Assembly: GCF_005503625.1 (NCBI RefSeq)
Contig: NZ_SCMX01000038.1
Span: 1-64,000, forward strand
Source of the DNA: Cupriavidus sp. 2SB
GTDB lineage: Bacteria > Pseudomonadota > Gammaproteobacteria > Burkholderiales > Burkholderiaceae
Reading direction: 5' to 3'
Length of the DNA: 64,000 bases
Shown here one piece after another: positions 30,025 to 40,901 of this stretch. Position 1 is the first letter of the stretch; every line of letters begins with the position of its first letter. A program made the translations under genes and the position numbers. The notes below the pieces were generated by a model, which was given only the letters and a program-made list of their open reading frames with translations, had not been told where the DNA came from and searched no databases.

Positions 30025-30033
30025 TGCTAGAAT
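30025..30033 (+). promoter_or_regulatory. Candidate extended -10 promoter of hflK (TGCTAGAAT)
   Basis: Nine bases identical to the candidate ndk promoter. Transcription would start about 30 bases before the hflK start codon, making hflKC independent of hflX. Confidence 0.45.
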
Positions 30034-30068
30034 CCCCCTGTTCAAACTTTCCCGGACCCGTGCTCTAC

Positions 30069-31409
30069 ATGCCCCTGTTCCCTCGGAATCCTGACTCGCA
30101 CCTCGTGCCAGCCGGCCGCCCGGCGCGGTCTGCGCGCTGGCCTCGCCTGCGCGCCATCTTCTCGTTGAATGATCCCCGCTGGGGCCGCGATGGGCAGGAT
30201 GATGATGACAAGGACAAAGGCCGCCAGCAGAACCAGCGTCCGCAGCAGGACGGCCCGCCCGATCTCGATGAACTCTGGCGCGACTTCAACCGTCGCCTGA
30301 GCGGCCTGCTTGGCCGCAAGGACAATGGCGGTGGCGGCCAGGGCAATGGCTTCGGCTCGCGTCCGCCGGGCAAGGGTTCGAACATTGGCATCGGCGTGAT
30401 CGTTGCCGCAGTGGTTGGCATCTGGCTGGCGAGTGGCTTCTTCATGGTGCAGGAAGGCCAGACGGCCGTGATCCTGCAGTTCGGCAAGTTCAAGTATTCG
30501 ACGGGCCCCGGTATCAACTGGCGCGCGCCGTGGCCGATCCAGTCGGCCGAGATCGTGAACCTGTCGGCGGTGCGCTCCGTGGAAGTCGGGCGTTCGACGT
30601 CGATCAAGGACAGCAACCTGAAGGACTCGTCGATGCTCACGCAGGACGAGAACATCATCGACGTCCGCTTCACGGTCCAGTACGACATCCAGGACGCGAG
30701 CGAATATCTGTTCTTCAACAAGACCGACCGTGGCGGTGACGAGGAACTGGTTACGCAGGCCGCGGAAACGTCGGTGCGGGAGATCGTGGGCCGCAACCGC
30801 ATGGATTCGGTGCTCTACGAGAACCGTGAACAGATTGCGCAGGGGCTGGCCAAGTCCATCCAGTCGATCCTGACTTCGTACAAGACCGGCATTCGCGTGA
30901 TCTCAGTCAACGTCCAGAGCGTGCAGCCGCCCGAGCAGGTGCAGGCCGCTTTCGACGATGTGAACAAGGCAAGCCAGGATCGCGAGCGCGCGATCAGCGA
31001 AGGGCAAGCCTATGCCAATGACATCCTGCCGCGCGCCAAGGGGACGGCGGCACGCCTGAAGGAAGAGTCCGAAGCCTATCGTGCCCGCGTGGTGGCGCAG
31101 GCAGAGGGTGATGCGTCGCGCTTCCGCTCGGTGCAGACCGAGTATGCGAAGGCGCCGCAGGTCACGCGCGACCGTATTTATCTGGAAACCATGCAGCAGA
31201 TTTACAGCAACTCGAACAAGATCCTTGTCGATGCCAAGGGCGGCAACAATCTGCTCTACCTGCCGCTGGACAAGCTGATGTCGCAGGTGCAATCGTCGAC
31301 GGCGCCTGCCGCGGCGCCGGGCACCAACGCGCCGGCCGTACCGGATGCCGGTACGACGGATATCCGCTCGCGCGAAGCGATGCGTAACCGCGACCGCGAC
31401 GTACGCTAA
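30069..31409 (+). CDS. hflK: FtsH modulator HflK, SPFH/band-7 family
   Basis: About 446 residues. A Gly/Gln/Arg-rich cytoplasmic N terminus carrying DPRWGRDGQDDDD is followed by one membrane span (IGIGVIVAAVVGIWLASGFF) and the band-7 domain from VQEGQTAVILQFGKF. HflK and HflC form a cage around the FtsH protease and tune its activity. ATG 30069 is used; GTG 30060 is an equal alternative. hflC follows after 11 bp. Confidence 0.95.
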   Translation: MPLFPRNPDSHLVPAGRPARSARWPRLRAIFSLNDPRWGRDGQDDDDKDKGRQQNQRPQQDGPPDLDELWRDFNRRLSGLLGRKDNGGGGQGNGFGSRPPGKGSNIGIGVIVAAVVGIWLASGFFMVQEGQTAVILQFGKFKYSTGPGINWRAPWPIQSAEIVNLSAVRSVEVGRSTSIKDSNLKDSSMLTQDENIIDVRFTVQYDIQDASEYLFFNKTDRGGDEELVTQAAETSVREIVGRNRMDSVLYENREQIAQGLAKSIQSILTSYKTGIRVISVNVQSVQPPEQVQAAFDDVNKASQDRERAISEGQAYANDILPRAKGTAARLKEESEAYRARVVAQAEGDASRFRSVQTEYAKAPQVTRDRIYLETMQQIYSNSNKILVDAKGGNNLLYLPLDKLMSQVQSSTAPAAAPGTNAPAVPDAGTTDIRSREAMRNRDRDVR

Positions 31410-31420
31410 GGAGACCCGTC

Positions 31421-32323
31421 ATGAACCGACTGATTTCCTTCGTCATTGGCCTGTTTATCCTGCTGGCCATCGCATCGTCGATGCTGTTCGTCGTGGACCA
31501 GCGCCAGTACGCCGTGGTCTTCGCGTTCGGCGAGATCAAGCAGGTGGTGCGTGAGCCTGGCCTGCATTTCAAGTTGCCGCCGCCGCTGCAGAACGTGGTC
31601 TTCATGGATCGCCGCCTCCAGACGATCGACGTCGCGGCAAACGAGCGTTTCCTGACCGCCGAAAAGAAGTCGATGGTGGTGGACTGGTTCGTCAAGTGGC
31701 GCATTACCGATCCGCGCAAGTTCTTCGTGGCCTTTGGTGGAAATGTGCGCGGCGCGCAGGATCGCATGACGCAACGTATCGATGCCGTGGCCCGCGAGGA
31801 GTTCGGCAAGCGCACCGTGACCGATGTCGTGGCGGGTGAGCGTGACAAGGTCATGCAGAACATCCGCGCCGGGATGGCGGAGTACGCGCAATCTGTGGGT
31901 GTCGAGATTCTGGACGTGCGCCTGAAGCGCGTGGACCTGTTGCCTGCAATCAGCGAGTCTGTCTATCGCCGCATGGAGGCCGAGCGCAAGCGCGTGGCCA
32001 ACGAACTGCGTTCGACGGGCGCCGCGGAAGGTGAGAAAATCCGTGCCGATGCCGACCGTCAGCGTGAAGTGGTGCTGGCCGAGGCGTATCGCGACGCGCA
32101 GGTGGTGAAGGGCGAGGGCGATGCCAAGGCTTCGCAGGTCTATGCCGATGCGTTTGGCAAGGATCCGAACTTTGCCCAGTTCTGGCGCAGCATGGAAGCC
32201 TACCGCAACACGTTCCGCGACAAGGGCAACGTCATGGTGCTCGAGCCGAATTCCGACTTCTTCCGCTACATGCGGTCGTCGGGTGGCAATGCCGCACCGG
32301 CCCCGTCCGGCGGCAAGAAGTAG
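31421..32323 (+). CDS. hflC: FtsH modulator HflC, SPFH/band-7 family
   Basis: A 300-residue partner of HflK with an N-terminal membrane span (about 4-23) and a periplasmic band-7 domain starting [17 protein letters not shown], followed by a long helical region ([19 protein letters not shown]). AAGGAGAC lies 5 bases before the ATG. A terminator follows. The small DUF2065 gene often found after hflC in this group is absent. Confidence 0.95.
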   Translation: MNRLISFVIGLFILLAIASSMLFVVDQRQYAVVFAFGEIKQVVREPGLHFKLPPPLQNVVFMDRRLQTIDVAANERFLTAEKKSMVVDWFVKWRITDPRKFFVAFGGNVRGAQDRMTQRIDAVAREEFGKRTVTDVVAGERDKVMQNIRAGMAEYAQSVGVEILDVRLKRVDLLPAISESVYRRMEAERKRVANELRSTGAAEGEKIRADADRQREVVLAEAYRDAQVVKGEGDAKASQVYADAFGKDPNFAQFWRSMEAYRNTFRDKGNVMVLEPNSDFFRYMRSSGGNAAPAPSGGKK

Positions 32324-32377
32324 CGCGTACATCGCGCCCCGGGTGCTGGAAGTGCCCGGATAAGCAATATGCGACAG

Positions 32378-32400
32378 AACCCCGGTCCGTCCGGGGTTTT
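32378..32400 (+). terminator. Rho-independent terminator of hflKC
   Basis: AACCCCGG at 32378-32385 pairs with CCGGGGTT at 32391-32398 across a five-base loop, with T's following. It ends the hflKC message before hisZ. Confidence 0.8.
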
Positions 32401-32454
32401 GTCCGGCTGGAGGGCGTGCAGCTCGCCAGCCAGGTTTTTGATATAAGAGACCCC

Positions 32455-33606
32455 ATGTCCAATCGCTGGCTCCTGCCTGAAAACATTGCCGACGTGCTCC
32501 CGTCGGAAGCGCGCAAGATCGAAGAGCTGCGCCGCCGGATGCTCGACCTGTTTCGTACCTACGGCTACGAGATGGTCATGCCCCCGATGCTTGAGTACCT
32601 GGAGTCGCTGCTGACCGGTACGGGCCATGACCTGGATCTGCGCACGCTGAAGTTGGTGGACCAGTTGTCCGGCCGTACGATGGGCTTGCGTGCCGATATC
32701 ACGCCGCAGGTGGCCCGCATCGACGCCCACTTGCTGAATCGCCCTGGCGTGACGCGCCTCTGCTACGCGGGCAATGTCCTGCACGCACGTCCGGCTGGTT
32801 TTCATGCCACGCGCGAGCCGATCCAGATCGGCGCCGAGATTTATGGTCATGCGGGCCTGGAAGCTGACGTCGAAATTCAGGAGTTGATGCTGGCTGCGCT
32901 GCAAGTGGCGGGCCTGACAGATATCCGGCTGGACCTTTGCCACGCTGGCATTCTCGAAGCGCTGCTCTCGGCGTTGCCGTCGGTGCGCCAAATCGAGGAT
33001 GCAATGTTCGCGGCACTGGAAACCAAGGACGTCGCCGCGCTGCGCGAGTTGACGCAGGGACTGCCAGACACCGAGCGCAATGCCCTCCTGGCGTTGCCGA
33101 CGCTATATGGCGGCGTGGAAGTCATCGAGCGCGCGCGCGCGACGTTGCCGTCCAATGCTGCTATTGGCCGTGCGTTGGACGAACTGGCGGCGCTGGCCAA
33201 TCAGGTCCGTGGTGCCAGCGTCAACATCGACCTTTCCGATCTGCGCGGCTATCACTATCACAGCGGCGTGATGTTCACCGCGTACGTGTCTGGCCTGCCG
33301 AACTACGTTGCACGTGGCGGCCGCTACGACAAGGTAGGCGAGGCATTTGGCCGTGCCCGGCCGGCTACCGGTTTTTCGCTTGATCTGCGTGAGGTGGCGG
33401 CGTTGTCGCCAGTCGAGGTCCGCGCCCTGGCGATCTTTGCGCCGTGGGACGCCGATCCCGCATTGCGGTCGACGATTGCCACGCTGCGCGCCGCTGGCGA
33501 GATCGTGATTCAGTCGCTGCCGGGTCATACGCACGAGCTCGATGAGTTCAACTGCGACCGTCAGCTTCAGCGGCAGGGCGACGCCTGGGTGGTGGTCCCC
33601 CGCTGA
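32455..33606 (+). CDS. hisZ: ATP phosphoribosyltransferase regulatory subunit HisZ
   Basis: A 383-residue histidyl-tRNA-synthetase-like protein that lacks the anticodon domain. It activates the short HisG in the first step of histidine synthesis. The class II core is recognisable ([13 protein letters not shown], then [23 protein letters not shown]). The start at 32455 ([16 protein letters not shown]) is the family opening; a longer frame overlaps the terminator region. It lies directly before purA, as in many betaproteobacteria. No hisG is present in the window. Confidence 0.95.
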   Translation: MSNRWLLPENIADVLPSEARKIEELRRRMLDLFRTYGYEMVMPPMLEYLESLLTGTGHDLDLRTLKLVDQLSGRTMGLRADITPQVARIDAHLLNRPGVTRLCYAGNVLHARPAGFHATREPIQIGAEIYGHAGLEADVEIQELMLAALQVAGLTDIRLDLCHAGILEALLSALPSVRQIEDAMFAALETKDVAALRELTQGLPDTERNALLALPTLYGGVEVIERARATLPSNAAIGRALDELAALANQVRGASVNIDLSDLRGYHYHSGVMFTAYVSGLPNYVARGGRYDKVGEAFGRARPATGFSLDLREVAALSPVEVRALAIFAPWDADPALRSTIATLRAAGEIVIQSLPGHTHELDEFNCDRQLQRQGDAWVVVPR

Positions 33607-33616
33607 TTTTTCGCCG

Positions 33617-33643
33617 GGCCGGCATGTCCTGCCGGCCTGTTTT
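33617..33643 (+). terminator. Probable terminator after hisZ
   Basis: GGCCGGCA / TGCCGGCC with a 5-base loop, followed by TGTTTT. Together with a TAGAAT box at 33757-33762 this suggests purA has its own promoter. Confidence 0.6.
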
Positions 33644-33772
33644 CCGTGCTCTCAAAATGACGTTTGCTGCTCGCGGCGGCCTATTATCGCCCGCGAAGGG
33701 CGGTAAACGTCTGTCCGAGAGGGGCCCGAAAACCGGGAACCGTCCGGCAACGAGAGTAGAATACGTTTTTAA

Positions 33773-35134
<1,362 letters not shown>

Positions 35135-35159
35135 GCCCCGGTCAATGCAGTGTGCAGGA

Positions 35160-35220
35160 CCGTGGCGCCACCCGCGCCACGGCCTCACTGAAGATATTCG
35201 GCCCGCGATATGCGGGCCGA
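35160..35220 (+). terminator. Two tandem hairpins between purA and the phosphoribosyltransferase gene
   Basis: CCGTGGCGC / GCGCCACGG (35160-35182) and TCGGCCCGC / GCGGGCCGA (35198-35220) are both perfect 9-bp stems with 5-base loops. Neither has a T-run directly after it, so attenuation or mRNA stabilisation is as likely as termination. Confidence 0.4.
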
Positions 35221-35266
35221 TGCTTTATCCATCGGCCAACGAAGCCGCTGATATCAGAAGATTGCC

Positions 35267-35836
35267 ATGAACCTGCCAACCAATGATGACGAGAACCTCT
35301 GGGTCTCGTGGGATGACTACCACCGACTGATCGCGCGTCTCGCGCTGAACGTGCATGAATCGGGCTGGAAGTTCGATCAGATCCTGTGCCTGGCCCGAGG
35401 CGGTCTGCGCGTGGGTGATCAGATGTCGCGTATTTTCGATGTGCCGCTAGCTATCCTGGCGACGAGTTCGTACCGCGAAGCTGCCGGCACGCAGCAGGGC
35501 ACGCTCGACATTGCGCAATACATCACGATGACGCGTGGCAACCTGGAAGGGCGAATCCTGCTGGTGGATGACCTCGTCGATTCGGGTGTGACGCTGGAGC
35601 GAGTGGGTCGCCACCTGAAGGAGCGCTATCCTGAAGTGACCGACGTGCGCTCGGCGGTGCTTTGGTACAAGGCGTGCTCCAAGGTTGAGCCCAACTACCA
35701 CGTGACGTTCCTGCCTTCGAACCCATGGATTCATCAGCCGTTCGAGGAATACGACACGCTTCGCCCGCACAATCTCGCGGCCTGGCTCAAGCGCGGCAAG
35801 CGCGCCAGCCTGCTGGACGACGACTCGGCAGCCTGA
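35267..35836 (+). CDS. Purine-type phosphoribosyltransferase family protein
   Basis: A 189-residue type I phosphoribosyltransferase. The PRPP-binding motif is LLVDDLVDSGVTLE at about 99-112, and an earlier ILCLARGGLRVGDQMSR forms the PPi loop. It is nearest in character to xanthine/hypoxanthine-type enzymes and sits next to purA, so a role in purine salvage is likely. The base specificity cannot be read from the sequence. Confidence 0.82.
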   Translation: MNLPTNDDENLWVSWDDYHRLIARLALNVHESGWKFDQILCLARGGLRVGDQMSRIFDVPLAILATSSYREAAGTQQGTLDIAQYITMTRGNLEGRILLVDDLVDSGVTLERVGRHLKERYPEVTDVRSAVLWYKACSKVEPNYHVTFLPSNPWIHQPFEEYDTLRPHNLAAWLKRGKRASLLDDDSAA

Positions 35837-35895
35837 GTCTGCGGCACCCCTCCGCCCGCGCAGCGGAGGGGTGCTCCAAGGTACGGATCGAGGTA

Positions 35896-36504
35896 TCAGT
35901 ACCCTACGGTGAACCGCTCCCGCACATGTTCTGGCTGCTCGATCTCATCGAGCATGGCCATTGCGTAGTCCTCCATCGAGATCGAGCTGCCGTCCGCGGT
36001 GGCGAGCAAATCCTCCTTGCCCAGTCGGAACTTGCCGGTGCGCTCGCCCGGCGTGAAGAGGGCCGACGGCGACAGGAACGTCCACTCAAGCGACGTTTCC
36101 TTCTTCAGCGCATTCAGGAAGTCACGACCGGCCGAGGCTTCGGCCTTGTACGCGTCCGGGAATTCCGGGGTGTCGACCAGTTGCTTGCCCGGCGCGATGT
36201 AGAGACTGCCCGCGCCTCCCACCACCAGCAAACGCTTCACTCCCGCCGCCTTGACGGCGTCGGTGATCTGCGAGGCCGTGGCTTGCAGGAATCGGACGGT
36301 GCTGATGACGACATCGCTGCCGCGCAGTGCATCGGCCAGGACCTGGGCATTGCTCACGTCGATATCCTTTGCGACGACGCCGTCGCGTGCAGGAAGCTTT
36401 GAAGCCTGGCGGGCGAGGGCAGTGACGGTATGGCCGCGACGCAGCGCTTCGTCGGTCAGGCGGGTGCCCACGTTGCCGGTGGCGCCGATAATGGCGATCT
36501 TCAT
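35896..36504 (-). CDS. NAD(P)-binding oxidoreductase, atypical SDR/NmrA-like
   Basis: A 202-residue Rossmann-fold protein. The dinucleotide motif GATGNVG is at 7-13, followed by LRRGHTVTALAR and a LLVVGGAGS strand. It lacks the YxxxK dyad of classical short-chain dehydrogenases and resembles the YwnB group. The Rrf2-family gene lies 66 bp upstream on the same strand, and a perfect inverted repeat sits between them. It probably responds to a redox or electrophile signal; the substrate is unknown. Confidence 0.8.
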   Translation of the reverse strand: MKIAIIGATGNVGTRLTDEALRRGHTVTALARQASKLPARDGVVAKDIDVSNAQVLADALRGSDVVISTVRFLQATASQITDAVKAAGVKRLLVVGGAGSLYIAPGKQLVDTPEFPDAYKAEASAGRDFLNALKKETSLEWTFLSPSALFTPGERTGKFRLGKEDLLATADGSSISMEDYAMAMLDEIEQPEHVRERFTVGY

Positions 36505-36531
36505 GATGATGGCTCCTTCATAGTAGCGAAT

Positions 36532-36558
36532 GATATGTAATCAATGTGGTTACATATC
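36532..36558 (-). promoter_or_regulatory. Inverted-repeat operator candidate upstream of the oxidoreductase
   Basis: GATATGTAA and TTACATATC form a perfect 9-bp inverted repeat with a 9-base spacer, 27 bases before the oxidoreductase start. It lies between that gene and the Rrf2-family regulator and is the natural candidate operator. Confidence 0.6.
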
Positions 36559-36570
36559 GAGGTAAAAAAA

Positions 36571-37005
36571 TCAGCGCTTGCGGCGCCGGGCGGCATGTTC
36601 GACTTCGCCGAGCATGCTGGCAATCGTGATCTCCTTGAGCGAAGCATCCATCGCGGCTTGCGCACGGTCGGCCACGACCTGCAGCGCACCGGTGATCTCG
36701 CGGCCGACCATGCACGCCGGGTTGGGCGCGCTCTGGTGCAGCGTGATCAGCGCCGTGGTTTCGGTGGCGCGGAACACGTCCAGCAGTGTGATGGCCGACG
36801 CCGGGCGCGCCAGCATTGCGCCGCCGGTGCTGCCCATTGTCGTGCTCACGAACCCGGCTTCGGTCAGCGCTCCGATCATGCGGCGGATCAGCGCGGGGTT
36901 GGTGCCCACGCTGCCGGCAATCATGGACGATGGCACCGGACCCTCGGCCTGTGCAAGCAGCGTGAGGATATGGACGGCGACGGCAAACCGGCTACTGGTG
37001 CTCAT
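36571..37005 (-). CDS. Rrf2-family transcriptional regulator without the Fe-S cysteine triad
   Basis: A 144-residue winged-helix regulator. The N terminus SSRFAVAVHILTLLAQ and the recognition region NPALIRRMIGALTEAGFV followed by GGAMLARPASAITLLDVF are typical of Rrf2. IscR- and NsrR-type members carry three cluster-binding cysteines; only one Cys is present here (NPACMVG). It therefore probably does not bind an iron-sulfur cluster and may sense by thiol chemistry or ligand, as in the YwnA/CymR branch. It likely controls the downstream oxidoreductase. Confidence 0.85.
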   Translation of the reverse strand: MSTSSRFAVAVHILTLLAQAEGPVPSSMIAGSVGTNPALIRRMIGALTEAGFVSTTMGSTGGAMLARPASAITLLDVFRATETTALITLHQSAPNPACMVGREITGALQVVADRAQAAMDASLKEITIASMLGEVEHAARRRKR

Positions 37006-37018
37006 GGGGAAATCTCAA

Positions 37019-37039
37019 TGTGAAACCATGGTAGTTACA
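37019..37039 (-). promoter_or_regulatory. Imperfect palindrome upstream of the Rrf2-family gene
   Basis: A 21-base site centred on ACCATGGT with TGT and ACA at its ends lies 14 bases before the regulator start. It shares the TTACA word with the operator at 36550. It may be an autoregulatory site; the match is weak. Confidence 0.3.
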
Positions 37040-37261
37040 GATCAGCGATGGGTCAACCTTTCCATCAGCGGGGCCGGGCGGTGTAGCAACAGGCTGCGAG
37101 GAAGAAATGCTGCATTTTCGGCGATCGAACTTGCAAAGATGGCGAGATAATGCCGGAATCGACACTGAAACTGATACACTCATCCACGGCTCGAACTCAG
37201 AAATGAGCCATGGACAAAGCAACGAGGGGAGAGGATTTGAAAGATTCGGCGACGCAAAAAC

Positions 37262-37290
37262 AAAAAACCCGCAACGTGCGTTGCGGGTTT
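37262..37290 (-). terminator. Rho-independent terminator of the tRNA-Leu gene
   Basis: On the minus strand AAACCCGCAAC pairs with GTTGCGGGTTT and is followed by a T-rich run. It begins 13 bases past the tRNA 3' end. Confidence 0.85.
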
Positions 37291-37302
37291 CTCGCTAAAT
37301 CT

Positions 37303-37389
37303 TGGTGCCCAGGAGAGGACTCGAACCTCCACAGTGTTGCCACCGCTAGGACCTGAACCTAGTGCGTCTACCAATTCCGCCACCTGGGC
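37303..37389 (-). tRNA. tRNA-Leu, anticodon CAG
   Basis: An 87-base class II tRNA. The acceptor stem is GCCCAGG with CCTGGGC, the discriminator is A and CCA is encoded. The D arm includes GGAATTGGTAGACGC, the anticodon loop is TTCAGGT (anticodon CAG), there is a long variable arm as expected for leucine, and the T arm has GGTTCGAGTCC. It reads the CUG codon, the dominant leucine codon in this GC-rich genome. The gene has its own promoter and terminator. Confidence 0.97.
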
Positions 37390-37414
37390 AGGTGTCGAAA
37401 CAACCGAAGCGGCC

Positions 37415-37442
37415 ATTATAGCGACCGCAAAACGATTGTCAA
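37415..37442 (-). promoter_or_regulatory. Consensus sigma-70 promoter of tRNA-Leu
   Basis: On the minus strand: TTGACA (37442-37437), a 16-base spacer, TATAAT (37420-37415). Both boxes are perfect consensus. Transcription starts about 20 bases before the tRNA. The -35 box ends only 16 bases before the divergent rnr start codon. Confidence 0.85.
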
Positions 37443-37458
37443 ATAGTTTCCAGAAAAA

Positions 37459-40086
37459 TTGAATCAAAACAACTATCCGATCCCGAGCCGGGAAGAAATC
37501 CTGGGCGTATTGAGAACTTCGGGGTCGCCCCTTTCGGCAGGCGATATCGCCAAGGCCCTGTCCGTCACGCGCAAGGAGCATGACGGCTTCCAGAAACGTC
37601 TGGCCGCAATGGAACGCGACGGGCAGATCGAACTCAATCGCAAGGGCCGCTACGAGCTGGCCCATCAGCCTAACTTCGTGACCGGCCGCGTGCAGGGCCA
37701 TCGCGATGGCTTTGGCTTCCTGATCCGCGACGACGGCGACGACGATATCTTCCTGCCCGAGCGTGAACTGCAGAAGGCCATGCACAACGACCGCGCGCAG
37801 GTGCGCGTGGTGGGCTACGACCGTCGCGGACGTCCGGAAGGCCAGATCGTCGAGATCCTGGACCGGGCCAACCGCTTCGTGATTGGCCGGCTGTTGTCCG
37901 AGAATGGTGTGCTCGTGGTGGCGCCAGAGGACAAGCGCATCAGCCAGGACATCCTGATTCCGCCCAAGGCCCAGGGCAAGGCGCGAGTGGGGCAGATCGT
38001 CAGCGTCGAACTGACCGAATGGCCGGACCGCTACGTGCAGCCCGTGGGACGTGTGGTGGAAGTGCTTGGCGATATCGACGATCCTGGCATGGAGATCGAG
38101 ATCGCGGTGCGCAAGTATGGCGTGCCGCATGAGTTTTCGGCGGGTGCGGCCAAGGAAGCGCAGGCGCTGCCCGACGAGGTGCGCCAGGCTGACCTCGATC
38201 ATCGTATCGACCTGCGTGATGTCTCGCTGGTCACGATCGACGGTGAAGACGCACGGGACTTCGACGATGCGGTCTACTGCGAGCCGGTCAAGATCGGACG
38301 TGCGAAGGGTTGGCGCCTGATCGTGGCGATTGCCGACGTTTCGCACTATGTGCGTCCGGGCACGCCGCTGGACGCCGACGCACTGGATCGTGCCACCTCG
38401 GTGTACTTTCCGCGCCGCGTGATTCCGATGCTGCCCGAGAAGCTGTCGAACGGGCTGTGCTCGCTGAATCCAGAGGTGGATCGTCTCTGCATGGTCTGCG
38501 ATGCCGTGATCACGGCCAAGGGCGAGCTCAAGGGCTACCAGTTCTATCCGGCGGTCATGCACTCGAAGGCGCGCCTGACCTATAACGAGGTCTGGTCGAT
38601 CCTGTCGAACACCAAGGGTACGGAAGCGCACAAGCGTGCCGATCTTGTGCCGCACCTGCAGAACCTGTACGAACTGTTCCAGGTTTTGCTGAAGGCTCGC
38701 CGCGAACGCGGTGCCATCGATTTCGACACCACCGAGACCTATATCGTCTGCAATGCGCAGGGCAAGATCGAGCAGATTCTGCCGCGCACGCGCAACGATG
38801 CGCACCGCCTGATCGAAGAGTGCATGCTGACGGCCAACGTCTGCGCAGCCGACTTCCTCGAACGCTTCAAGCATCCTGCGCTATACCGTATCCACGCGGG
38901 CCCGAGTGAAGAGAAACTCAAGAATCTGCGGGAATTCCTGAAGACTTCGGGGCTGTCGCTGGGTGGCGGAGACAAGCCGCAGGCATCGGATTACGCCGAG
39001 GTGATGGACAAGATCAAGTCCCGTCCCGACGCGCCGATGCTGCAGACCATGCTGCTGCGCTCGATGCAGCAGGCGGTCTACAGCCCGGACAACATTGGCC
39101 ACTTCGGCTTGGCATATGAAGCCTATGCGCACTTCACGAGTCCGATCCGGCGCTATCCGGACTTGCTCGTGCATCGTTCGATCAAGGCGATTCTTGCGCA
39201 TACGAAGTACCAACCGGCCTTTGGCCCGGGCACCGAGTTCAATACGCAGATCTCGCCGAAGGCTCGCCGCATGCAGGCCGCCGACGCTGAGAAGCGCGCC
39301 GCGAACGCCGCCGCGCGTGCCAAGCGCAACGAAGCCATCTGGGACGAACTCGGCCTGCACTGCTCGGCTAACGAGCGCCGTGCCGACGAGGCATCGCGCG
39401 ATGTGGAAGCTTGGCTGAAGTGCTACTTCATGCGCGACAAGCTCGGCAGCGACTATGCCGGTACGGTCAGCGCGGTCACATCGTTCGGCATCTTCGTCCA
39501 GCTCGACGAGCTGTATGTGGAAGGGCTGGTACACGTGACGGAACTGGGCAGCGATTACTTCCAGTACGACGAGGCGCGCAACGAACTTCGCGGCGAGCGG
39601 ACTGGCATTCGCTACCGTTTGACGGATCGGGTGCGCGTGCAGGTGTCGCGCGTGGACCTCGATGCGCGCAAGATCGACTTCCGCCTGGTGCAGGAGCCAT
39701 CGGCCAAGACATTGCGTGGCCGTGCCGGTGTCTCGGAGCCGCCGCGCGTGCCCGCGGCGCATGCCGTGCCGGCGCGCAAGAAGGGGCGTCAGCTGGCGGC
39801 CTTGTTGGGCGGTACTTCCAAGCCGGAAGAGTCGTTCGACGAAACGCTCGACCGAGTGATCGAAGAGCAGCCTGTGTTTGAAGCCGTGATCACGCCGCTG
39901 AAGCCGCGCGATGCGCATGTCGGTCATACATCTCACGGACGCGCACCGGCGAAGGCGCCGGCCGGCAAACCTGCCAAGCGGGCAGCCAAGCCGAAGCCCG
40001 GCCATTTGAAGACCGCCCGCAAGGCGACTGCCAAGCATCCGGCCAAGACGGCCAGCAAGACCAGCCGCACACCGCGCAAGCGGTGA
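37459..40086 (+). CDS. rnr: Ribonuclease R
   Basis: An 875-residue 3'-5' exoribonuclease that degrades structured RNA. Order: N-terminal helix-turn-helix (NPIPSREE-like [14 protein letters not shown]), cold-shock domains ([13 protein letters not shown]), the RNB catalytic domain with [16 protein letters not shown] bearing the metal-binding aspartates, an S1 domain ([19 protein letters not shown]), and a long Lys/Ala-rich tail from about 800. No ATG is available, so TTG 37459 is the start, which may limit expression. The gene is divergent from tRNA-Leu, 69 bp away. rlmB follows after 70 bp, the same pairing as in E. coli. Confidence 0.96.
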   Translation: MNQNNYPIPSREEILGVLRTSGSPLSAGDIAKALSVTRKEHDGFQKRLAAMERDGQIELNRKGRYELAHQPNFVTGRVQGHRDGFGFLIRDDGDDDIFLPERELQKAMHNDRAQVRVVGYDRRGRPEGQIVEILDRANRFVIGRLLSENGVLVVAPEDKRISQDILIPPKAQGKARVGQIVSVELTEWPDRYVQPVGRVVEVLGDIDDPGMEIEIAVRKYGVPHEFSAGAAKEAQALPDEVRQADLDHRIDLRDVSLVTIDGEDARDFDDAVYCEPVKIGRAKGWRLIVAIADVSHYVRPGTPLDADALDRATSVYFPRRVIPMLPEKLSNGLCSLNPEVDRLCMVCDAVITAKGELKGYQFYPAVMHSKARLTYNEVWSILSNTKGTEAHKRADLVPHLQNLYELFQVLLKARRERGAIDFDTTETYIVCNAQGKIEQILPRTRNDAHRLIEECMLTANVCAADFLERFKHPALYRIHAGPSEEKLKNLREFLKTSGLSLGGGDKPQASDYAEVMDKIKSRPDAPMLQTMLLRSMQQAVYSPDNIGHFGLAYEAYAHFTSPIRRYPDLLVHRSIKAILAHTKYQPAFGPGTEFNTQISPKARRMQAADAEKRAANAAARAKRNEAIWDELGLHCSANERRADEASRDVEAWLKCYFMRDKLGSDYAGTVSAVTSFGIFVQLDELYVEGLVHVTELGSDYFQYDEARNELRGERTGIRYRLTDRVRVQVSRVDLDARKIDFRLVQEPSAKTLRGRAGVSEPPRVPAAHAVPARKKGRQLAALLGGTSKPEESFDETLDRVIEEQPVFEAVITPLKPRDAHVGHTSHGRAPAKAPAGKPAKRAAKPKPGHLKTARKATAKHPAKTASKTSRTPRKR

Positions 40087-40143
40087 CATGGCGGGCGACC
40101 ACTCCGGTCGCCCAAAAGCCAGTTTGAGTGAGGCCATGGCGAG

Positions 40144-40149
40144 TACAAT
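40144..40149 (+). promoter_or_regulatory. Candidate -10 box (TACAAT) of rlmB, 7 bases before the ATG
   Basis: TACAAT ends 7 bases before the rlmB ATG, the same distance as at surE, and no ribosome-binding site intervenes. A GGGCGACC / GGTCGCCC hairpin (40093-40113) lies upstream and may end the rnr transcript. Confidence 0.4.
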
Positions 40150-40156
40150 GCGCGCC

Positions 40157-40900
40157 ATGGCTAAACACAAACTCCTGATCGGCTTTCATGCCGTGCAAGC
40201 ACGCCTGCGCCAGAGCGCGCAGAGTGTGTCCGACATCTATATCGAAGCGAACCGCAAGGACCGACGCATGCAGGACTTCATCCGCCTGGCGGAGAGTCTT
40301 AACGTCACGCTTCATCCCGTTGATAGCGACCGCCTGCGTGGCATGGCTGGTACCGATCGCCACCAGGGCGTGGTGGCGCGTGCCGAAGATGTGTCGCTCG
40401 CACTCAACCTCGACGAACTGCTCGATGGCATCGAAGGCACGCCGCTGCTGCTGATTCTCGATGGTGTGACTGATCCGCATAACCTGGGCGCATGTCTGCG
40501 CGTGGCCGATGGTGCCGGTGCCCATGCCGTGATCGCGCCGAAGGATCGTAGCGTTGGTTTGAACGCGACCGTCGCCAAGGTGGCTAGCGGTGCCGCGGAA
40601 ACCGTGCCCTACATCACTGTAACGAACCTGGCGCGCACGCTGCGCGAATTGCAGGAACGCGGCATTTGGGTGATCGGGACGGCCGATGGCACGGAGAAGT
40701 CGCTGTACGACGTGGATTTCAAGGGTCCGACGGCCATCGTGATGGGTGCGGAGGGCGAAGGTATGCGCCGCCTGACGCGCGAAACCTGCGACGACCTGGT
40801 ATCGCTCCCGATGGCGGGTGGCGTGGAAAGCCTGAACGTCTCGGTGGCCAGCGGCGTGTGCCTGTACGAAGCCGTTCGCCAGCGTCGCCTGCCACGCTGA
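40157..40900 (+). CDS. rlmB: 23S rRNA (guanosine-2'-O-) methyltransferase RlmB
   Basis: A 247-residue SpoU/TrmH-type methyltransferase that modifies G2251 of 23S rRNA. The substrate-binding N domain begins [12 protein letters not shown]. The knotted SAM domain has [28 protein letters not shown] and the terminal [18 protein letters not shown]. The start is the family opening; a longer frame from 40088 is not needed. One base separates its stop from the sirtuin start. Confidence 0.96.
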   Translation: MAKHKLLIGFHAVQARLRQSAQSVSDIYIEANRKDRRMQDFIRLAESLNVTLHPVDSDRLRGMAGTDRHQGVVARAEDVSLALNLDELLDGIEGTPLLLILDGVTDPHNLGACLRVADGAGAHAVIAPKDRSVGLNATVAKVASGAAETVPYITVTNLARTLRELQERGIWVIGTADGTEKSLYDVDFKGPTAIVMGAEGEGMRRLTRETCDDLVSLPMAGGVESLNVSVASGVCLYEAVRQRRLPR

Positions 40901-40901
40901 C

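Noticed and set aside
32455..33606. Second histidyl-tRNA synthetase
   Set aside because: The protein lacks the anticodon-binding domain and several catalytic loops and sits before purA; it is HisZ.
37180..38874. 564-codon minus-strand frame across tRNA-Leu and rnr
   Set aside because: It reads through a tRNA gene and its promoter and is antisense to the RNase R catalytic domains.
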